Shown here: positions 14,631 through 18,655 of the stretch, piece after piece
Position numbering within the stretch: the first letter of the stretch is position 1
How the letters are laid out: each line of letters opens with the position of its first letter
Assembly: GCA_002352635.1 (NCBI GenBank)
Contig: DEIT01000104.1
Location: 7,902-26,556, forward strand
Direction of reading: 5' to 3'
Length of the DNA stretch: 18,655 bases
Source of the DNA: Hyphomicrobiaceae bacterium UBA2767
Lineage (GTDB): Bacteria; Pseudomonadota; Alphaproteobacteria; Rhizobiales; Methyloligellaceae
The notes under the pieces: model-generated
Databases searched by the model: none
Told to the model about the DNA's origin: nothing
What the model saw: only the letters and a program-made list of their open reading frames with translations
Made by a program: the position numbers and the translations under genes

Positions 14631-15056
14631 CTAGTTAGCCTGAGTAATCTCGACTTTCTTCAGTTGGCGTTCAGGCTCAGGACGCACAAGATCGATCGAC
14701 AACAGACCGTTGTTGAGGTCCGCGCTGCAAACTTCAATTCCGTCAGCGAGCACGAATGTGCGGGTGAATTGCCGGGCCGCGATGCCACGATGCAGATAGA
14801 CGCGCTCATCCTCATCTTCCTGCTTGCCGCGAATGGTGAGCTGGCTGTCTTCCACCGACACGTCGAGCTGATCTCTGGTGAACCCGGCAACGGCAAGCGT
14901 TATGCGCAAAATATCACGGTCTTCGCCATTGGACAGGCGCTCAATATTGTATGGCGGATAGCCGTCACCCGACCCTTTGGAAACGCGATCGAGGAGGCGT
15001 TCGATTTCGTCAAAGCCCAGTAAAAGCGGGCTGTTGAGGAGTGAAGTGCGCGACAT
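14631..15056 (-). CDS. Small heat shock protein, Hsp20/IbpA family
   Basis: Small heat shock proteins bind unfolding proteins without ATP and hold them for DnaK/ClpB rescue. The 141-residue protein has a short N-terminal arm with FDEIERLLDRV, an alpha-crystallin domain at about 35-130 (PPYNIERL, DILRITLAVAGFTRDQLDV, RVYLHRGIAARQFTRTFVLAD), and the A-x-x-x-N-G-x-L signature in ADLNNGLLSIDL. The C-terminal tail contains LKKVEI, which serves as the I-x-I/V-type anchor of oligomers. The ATG is preceded by TAGGG about 9 bases upstream. A sigma-32-like promoter and a structured leader lie upstream, suggesting heat induction. A DUF1150 gene follows. Confidence 0.94.
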   Translation of the reverse strand: MSRTSLLNSPLLLGFDEIERLLDRVSKGSGDGYPPYNIERLSNGEDRDILRITLAVAGFTRDQLDVSVEDSQLTIRGKQEDEDERVYLHRGIAARQFTRTFVLADGIEVCSADLNNGLLSIDLVRPEPERQLKKVEITQAN

Positions 15057-15168
15057 ACTAATAAGCCCTACCTAAAGCGACTGAACATGTGCGTTGTCAG
15101 GAAACCCGGCCCTGCTAGGCGCCATGCCTCCAGCCGCGGCCCTACAAGGCACCGCGGTCACGTTTCTG

Positions 15169-15197
15169 ATATGGGGTGGGAGAATGCCCGATACAAG
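15169..15197 (-). promoter_or_regulatory. Candidate RpoH (sigma-32) promoter of hsp20
   Basis: On the minus strand CTTGTA (15197..15192), a 15-base spacer and CCCCATAT (15176..15169) resemble the heat-shock consensus CTTGAA / CCCCATnT. The predicted start near 15162 leaves a leader of about 105 bases. That leader can form a strong CCGCGG/CCGCGG hairpin near its 5' end, and a CCUGA/UUAGG pairing can cover part of the ribosome-binding region. Rhizobial hsp20 genes often carry ROSE thermometers of similar length; I cannot identify the ROSE signature with confidence here. Confidence 0.55.
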
Positions 15198-15222
15198 CAC
15201 TTGCGGCGGCGCACATATCAAA

Positions 15223-15254
15223 GCGGCGTGAACCATTTTTCAGGTTCACGCCGC
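15223..15254 (-). terminator. Terminator after the chemoreceptor gene
   Basis: GCGGCGTGAACC (15223-15234) and GGTTCACGCCGC (15243-15254) form a perfect 12-bp stem with an 8-base loop, 28 bases beyond the chemoreceptor stop. On the minus strand it is followed by TTTGAT, a short U tract. It insulates the hsp20 promoter, which lies about 25 bases further on. Confidence 0.75.
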
Positions 15255-15282
15255 GCAATGGGTAACAAGAGCTGGTTTTCTG

Positions 15283-16779
15283 TTAGATAGAGCGAACCTG
15301 CGAGAGGAATTCATCGACGCGCGATTTCAGCGACTCTGCCTCGGTGGACAATGTGCCAGCTGCCTCGGTTACACCGGTGACAATGCTGCCTGTCTCTTTT
15401 GAGGCCTGGGAAACTCCAGCGATGTTCTCCACAACCTGTTGCGTCGCGGAAGATTGTTCTTCAATAGCCGCCGCGATAGCGGCCGAGATTTGTGCCATTT
15501 CGTCAATAATCGAATTGATTGAACCAATGGCATCGACCGAGGTTCCCGTCGCGCTCTGGATCTCCTCAACCTGCTGGGCGATCTCCTCCGTCGCTTTGGC
15601 GGTCTGTGTCGCCAGTTCCTTGACCTCGGAGGCAACCACGGCAAATCCTTTGCCTGCTTCGCCTGCGCGTGCAGCCTCAATCGTCGCATTGAGCGCGAGC
15701 AGGTTTGTCTGTTCAGCGATGTCCTTGATCATGTTGACCACTTCGCCGATCGAGCTCGCCGACTGAGAAAGACCTGAAATCAGGTCATTTGTCTGCGAAG
15801 CTTCCTTCTGCGCTTTCTGCGCAATATCGTTGTTTGTCGTAACCTGCTGTGAAATTTCCTGAATCGATGCTTGAAGCTGCTCAGACGCGGTAGCAACAGT
15901 ACCAGCCTGCGCATTCGTTTCCTCCGAGGAGGCGCTCATCGATGATGCGCTCGCCTCCAGTTCTGTCGCGGCCGATGAGACGGCGCCGACGACGGAACCA
16001 ACATTTTGTTCGAAATTGTCGGCAAGCGCGACCCGGTCGGAAACCACCACCCAGCTCAACATCGGTCCCATATAGTTGCCGTTTTCATCGTTCACCGCAG
16101 AAACTCGCAGATCAAGGGTTTCATCACCAAGCTTGATCTTGGCGTTGTGGGGCAGGCTCGAGGGATCACTCAGAAGCTTCCGTTGATGCGCGGGATTCTT
16201 GTGGAACACGTCAACGCACTGACCCTGGAGCTTATCAACTGGTACGGGAAGCAGGTCTTGCAGGGGCCTGAGCGTATCAATGCTGGTCTTGTTGATGTAA
16301 GAGATTTCAAACGTATCTTTGTCAAGCAGCATCACGTTGACGGGCATTTCGTCGAGCATTGTCAGCAGCTTCTTGCCTTCAGCCTCGTTCCGCGCTTTCT
16401 CAGTCACGACCTGCCATGACAGCATGGGTCCGACATACTTTCCACCCTCGTAGATGGCACTCACATTGAGGTCGAGAATTTCTCCACCGAATTCAATTTC
16501 CGCATGGTGCGGCAGATTGGATGGATCAGAGAGAAGTTTTCGCTGATGTCCGGGTTCCTTGTGAAAAATATCGATGCACTGGCCAACAATCTCCTCCGCC
16601 TTGCACGGTAGTGCGCTCTCAATCGACTTGAGACCTTCAATTGTGGCCTCGTTCACATAGTCAATTTTGAAAGTCTTGAGATCGCATGTCATTACGGCAA
16701 TGGGCATCCTGTCGACCATCTCCCGGAATGAACTACCGCCTTTGCCGCCTTTGAATGCGCCGAGTGACTTCTTGAGCAT
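15283..16779 (-). CDS. Soluble methyl-accepting chemotaxis protein with two PAS domains
   Basis: Chemoreceptors signal through CheW/CheA to the flagellar motor or a related output. This 498-residue protein has no membrane segment, so it should be cytoplasmic. PAS 1 spans about 18-127 and PAS 2 about 138-248; they are tandem copies offset by 120 residues, each with MPxxVM, FHKxPxHQRKLLSDPSxLP and GPMLSW. Residues 255-498 are the coiled-coil MCP signalling domain, with the conserved tip around 355-385 (IAEQTNLLALNATIEAARAG, then GFAVVASEVKELA). There is no HAMP domain and no C-terminal CheR/CheB-tethering pentapeptide. ATG 16779 has GAGG 6 bases upstream. It has its own terminator and stands alone; the gap 16780-16996 upstream holds no gene and no obvious promoter. 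Ligand or cofactor of the PAS domains is unknown. Confidence 0.93.
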   Translation of the reverse strand: MLKKSLGAFKGGKGGSSFREMVDRMPIAVMTCDLKTFKIDYVNEATIEGLKSIESALPCKAEEIVGQCIDIFHKEPGHQRKLLSDPSNLPHHAEIEFGGEILDLNVSAIYEGGKYVGPMLSWQVVTEKARNEAEGKKLLTMLDEMPVNVMLLDKDTFEISYINKTSIDTLRPLQDLLPVPVDKLQGQCVDVFHKNPAHQRKLLSDPSSLPHNAKIKLGDETLDLRVSAVNDENGNYMGPMLSWVVVSDRVALADNFEQNVGSVVGAVSSAATELEASASSMSASSEETNAQAGTVATASEQLQASIQEISQQVTTNNDIAQKAQKEASQTNDLISGLSQSASSIGEVVNMIKDIAEQTNLLALNATIEAARAGEAGKGFAVVASEVKELATQTAKATEEIAQQVEEIQSATGTSVDAIGSINSIIDEMAQISAAIAAAIEEQSSATQQVVENIAGVSQASKETGSIVTGVTEAAGTLSTEAESLKSRVDEFLSQVRSI

Positions 16780-16996
16780 GTTTGCCTCGCAGAGTGTTTT
16801 GCCGTTTGAAAGCTATGAATGAGCCATTGCACACGAGCGCGCGCAATTCTGATTTGTTCTATCTGAAGTTGCAGCGATTCTGGTTTACAAATGGTTAGCG
16901 CTTTGCGTGCGTTGCGCACAAACACCCGCAGAGCGAGCAATGCACAATTCAGCTGCAATTACCTTGCGGTGCGTGTTGTCGGGAATTTGTGGGGAA

Positions 16997-17072
16997 TGGT
17001 GGAGCCAGGCGGGATCGAACCGCCGACCTCGTGAATGCCATTCACGCGCTCTCCCAACTGAGCTATGGCCCC
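16997..17072 (-). tRNA. tRNA-Ala (anticodon GGC)
   Basis: The 76-base minus-strand gene folds as a standard tRNA. Acceptor GGGGCCA pairs with TGGCTCC (one G-U pair), the D arm has AGCTCAGTTGGGAGAGC, the anticodon stem CGTGA/TCACG encloses loop ATGGCAT with anticodon GGC, and the T arm is GGCGG-TTCGATC-CCGCC. The CCA end is encoded. It reads GCC/GCU alanine codons. Confidence 0.98.
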
Positions 17073-17080
17073 ACACATAC

Positions 17081-17108
17081 GGTTTCAACAGGAAATTCCT
17101 CAGAAACC
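17081..17108. repeat. Nested palindrome upstream of tRNA-Ala
   Basis: GGTTTC (17081-17086) and GAAACC (17103-17108) flank a second perfect palindrome, AGGAAATTCCT (17090-17100). The element lies 9 bases upstream of the tRNA-Ala 5' end on the minus strand, so it would overlap or adjoin that gene's promoter. It may be a protein-binding site or a remnant structure; no function can be assigned. Confidence 0.45.
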
Positions 17109-17183
17109 GATGAAGTGATTAGTTATGCCACCCTGACTGTGCGATCAAGTGCGATGCGCCAAGGCAACCTCGCCTCCCGACAA

Positions 17184-17609
17184 TCAGGTTTCATCCTTGG
17201 TTTCAACCGGTGTGCCGATAATTCCACTGACATCGGAGCCGGGTTCGTCCTCGTCCTCCACAAGGAAGGTATTGTCTTCCTCATCGGCTGCCGGAATGTT
17301 TTCCTCGTCGCCATCGATATCTGCAAGGTCAGCGTCGTCGACAACCTCTTCTTCTGCGGCAACCTCGTCCAGACTGACGACTTCCGCCGCCGGGGCCTCA
17401 GCCTTTTCCACGCTGGGTTTTGGTTCCGGCGCCGCCTTGGGTTCAGGCTCCGGTTTTGGCGCGGCTTTTGGCTGCGCTTTCGGCTTCGCTTGCACGACGA
17501 CGAATTCGGTCTCGCACATGGGACACACGATGGGCGTGCGTCCCAAGTCGTAGAACTTGCCGCCGCAGCTTTCGCAAAGCCGCTTTGTTCCTCGTACTTC
17601 CTTTGACAT
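17184..17609 (-). CDS. TIGR02300 family zinc-ribbon protein
   Basis: This 141-residue protein of unknown function has an N-terminal zinc-ribbon-like segment with C12-x2-C15 and C29-x2-C32 around the family signature KFYDLGRTPIVCP. Residues 41-70 are Lys/Pro/Ala-rich (KPKAQPKAAPKPEPEPK), and the rest is strongly acidic with many Asp/Glu, ending in a short tail; this two-thirds of the protein is probably disordered. It matches the TIGR02300 family, which is confined to alphaproteobacteria and sits divergently next to aroA. ATG 17609 has AGGGA 7 bases upstream. A metal-binding regulatory or RNA/DNA-associated role is only a guess. Confidence 0.88.
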   Translation of the reverse strand: MSKEVRGTKRLCESCGGKFYDLGRTPIVCPMCETEFVVVQAKPKAQPKAAPKPEPEPKAAPEPKPSVEKAEAPAAEVVSLDEVAAEEEVVDDADLADIDGDEENIPAADEEDNTFLVEDEDEPGSDVSGIIGTPVETKDET

Positions 17610-17696
17610 GCGATATCCCTAAATCTGCTCGAATCGCGGGTTCCTTGCCATGGCAGGCCGCCGGTGTCAAAAGCTAAAAACGACCATCCACCGCCG

Positions 17697-17716
17697 GTTG
17701 ACAATCAACGTTGACA
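17697..17716. promoter_or_regulatory. Duplicated TTGACA and palindromes in the aroA upstream gap
   Basis: Two TTGACA boxes lie 13 bases apart (17698-17703, 17711-17716). They overlap an inverted repeat GTTGA-CAA-TCAAC (17697-17709) and a perfect palindrome TCAACGTTGA (17705-17714). Either TTGACA could be a -35 box for aroA, but -10 matches are weak (CTCAAT at 17734-17739). The gap 17610-17810 contains no gene that I can support. Confidence 0.35.
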
Positions 17717-17810
17717 GATGCAAGCACGAGCGGCTCAATTGCGCCGCCCCTACTGGTGCGGTTGATGACCGCCAACATCGAAACCAAACGCCGCAAGGCG
17801 CACCTATATC

Positions 17811-18655
17811 ATGCCCTCTTCCAAACTGACTTCTTCAAAATCTCAGGCGCTAAATGGGCACGTCAATGTGCCCGGCGACAAGTCAATTTCCCACAGGGCG
17901 CTGATTCTCGGGGCAATGGCAACCGGGATCACGCACATAACCGGTCTTCTCGAGGCCGAGGACGTCCTCGCAACCGGCAACGCCCTACAGGCGCTCGGCG
18001 CCGGCGTTGACCGCGAGGATGGCGTGTGGCGGGTTTTCGGACGCGGCGTGGGTGGATTAACGGTACCGCCCGAGGTGCTGGACTTCGGGAATTCGGGAAC
18101 TGGGGCCAGACTAATGATGGGGCTCGTGGCAGGCAACGACGTGCGCGCCATATTCACCGGAGATGAGTCGTTGTGCCGTCGGCCCATGGGGCGCGTCCTC
18201 ACACCACTGAAGCGTATGGGCCTCGGGGTGGAGGGTGATGGCGATACCCTCCCGCTCACCCTTATCGGGTCCGCCGACCTCGTGCCGATGGTCTATGAGC
18301 TTCCCGTACCTTCAGCTCAGGTGAAATCCGCCGTACTCCTTGCCGGCTTGCATGCGCCAGGCGAAACCACGGTGATCGAAAAAACGCCGACCCGTGACCA
18401 CACAGAGCGAATGCTGACTTTTTTTGGGGCAGATATCGCGATGTCGAGCAAAGATGGCCACACCTCAATTACAGTGAAGGGCGACGCCCAGTTGTCAGGC
18501 CGTGCCGTCACGGTGCCCGGAGATCCCAGTTCGGCAGCATTTCTGGCTGCGGCGGCGCTCGTTGCGGAAAACTCCCAAATCACCATTAAGGGCGTGTTGG
18601 CAAACCCCACACGGACCGGATTTTACCAGACACTGAAGGAGATGGGGGCAACTCT
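17811..18655 (+). CDS. aroA: 3-phosphoshikimate 1-carboxyvinyltransferase (EPSP synthase), 3' truncated by window
   Basis: AroA joins phosphoenolpyruvate to shikimate-3-phosphate, the sixth step of the shikimate pathway to aromatic amino acids, in the cytoplasm. The first 281 codons are present, and the gene runs off the window; the full enzyme is about 440-450 residues. Visible are the N-terminal GDKSISHRALILG (22-34), DFGNSGTGARLMMG (91-104), CRRPMGRVLTPL, SAQVKSAVLLAGL, TRDHTERML, and GDPSSAAFLAAA. These resemble the class II (Agrobacterium CP4-like) branch more than the E. coli enzyme. At the residue equivalent to Ala100 of CP4, which underlies its glyphosate tolerance, this protein has Gly96. 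The ATG at 17811 has only a weak Shine-Dalgarno but no in-frame alternative upstream. It diverges from the TIGR02300 gene, as usual in rhizobia. Confidence 0.95.
   Translation, partial: MPSSKLTSSKSQALNGHVNVPGDKSISHRALILGAMATGITHITGLLEAEDVLATGNALQALGAGVDREDGVWRVFGRGVGGLTVPPEVLDFGNSGTGARLMMGLVAGNDVRAIFTGDESLCRRPMGRVLTPLKRMGLGVEGDGDTLPLTLIGSADLVPMVYELPVPSAQVKSAVLLAGLHAPGETTVIEKTPTRDHTERMLTFFGADIAMSSKDGHTSITVKGDAQLSGRAVTVPGDPSSAAFLAAAALVAENSQITIKGVLANPTRTGFYQTLKEMGAT

Noticed and set aside
16907..17606. Open frames over tRNA-Ala (proteins with RRDRTADLVNA or QAGSNRRPRECHS)
   Set aside because: These are the well-known false proteins created by translating tRNA genes; the rest overlaps the TIGR02300 gene in antisense.

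Overview
The window is a stretch of alphaproteobacterial core chromosome, most likely from the order Hyphomicrobiales (Rhizobiales). The evidence is the gene order nrnC - lptC/lptA - lptB - rpoN - hpf - ptsN, a NrnC-type oligoribonuclease, a long-form ribosome hibernation factor, an Hsp20/DUF1150 pair, a TIGR02300 protein divergent from aroA, and an infC that appears to start with AUC. Codon use looks uniform and fairly GC-rich. I see no phage, insertion sequence, CRISPR array or integron.

Left part (1-7450). On the minus strand are infC (translation initiation factor IF-3) and a GT4 glycosyltransferase. An alpha/beta hydrolase diverges from the glycosyltransferase across a short AT-rich gap. 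The hydrolase converges on, and overlaps by 10 bases, a compact minus-strand set: glutathione S-transferase, queG (epoxyqueuosine reductase) and an atypical SDR joined to queG by an ATGA stop/start overlap. uppP (undecaprenyl-diphosphate phosphatase) diverges from that set and converges on an NDUFA9-like atypical SDR.

Middle (7577-14161, plus strand). tRNA-Leu(CAG) and nrnC come first. Next is the lipopolysaccharide-transport block: one 564-residue reading frame holding an LptC domain followed by two LptA/OstA modules, then lptB. rpoN (sigma-54) follows, then a convincing composite terminator. A near-consensus promoter restarts transcription for hpf, and ptsN (EIIA-Ntr) follows after a perfect 9-bp hairpin. 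This block joins envelope assembly to nitrogen/PTS regulation and ribosome hibernation.

Right part (14197-18655). On the minus strand are a DUF1150 gene, an hsp20 with a sigma-32-like promoter and a leader of about 105 bases, a soluble chemoreceptor with two duplicated PAS domains and its own terminator, tRNA-Ala(GGC), and a TIGR02300 zinc-ribbon protein. aroA (EPSP synthase) starts on the plus strand and runs off the window end.

The most unusual feature is the LptC-LptA-LptA fusion, which would make the start of the periplasmic LPS bridge covalent and anchored to the inner membrane. The other genes are ordinary core genes, with several regulatory structures worth checking.
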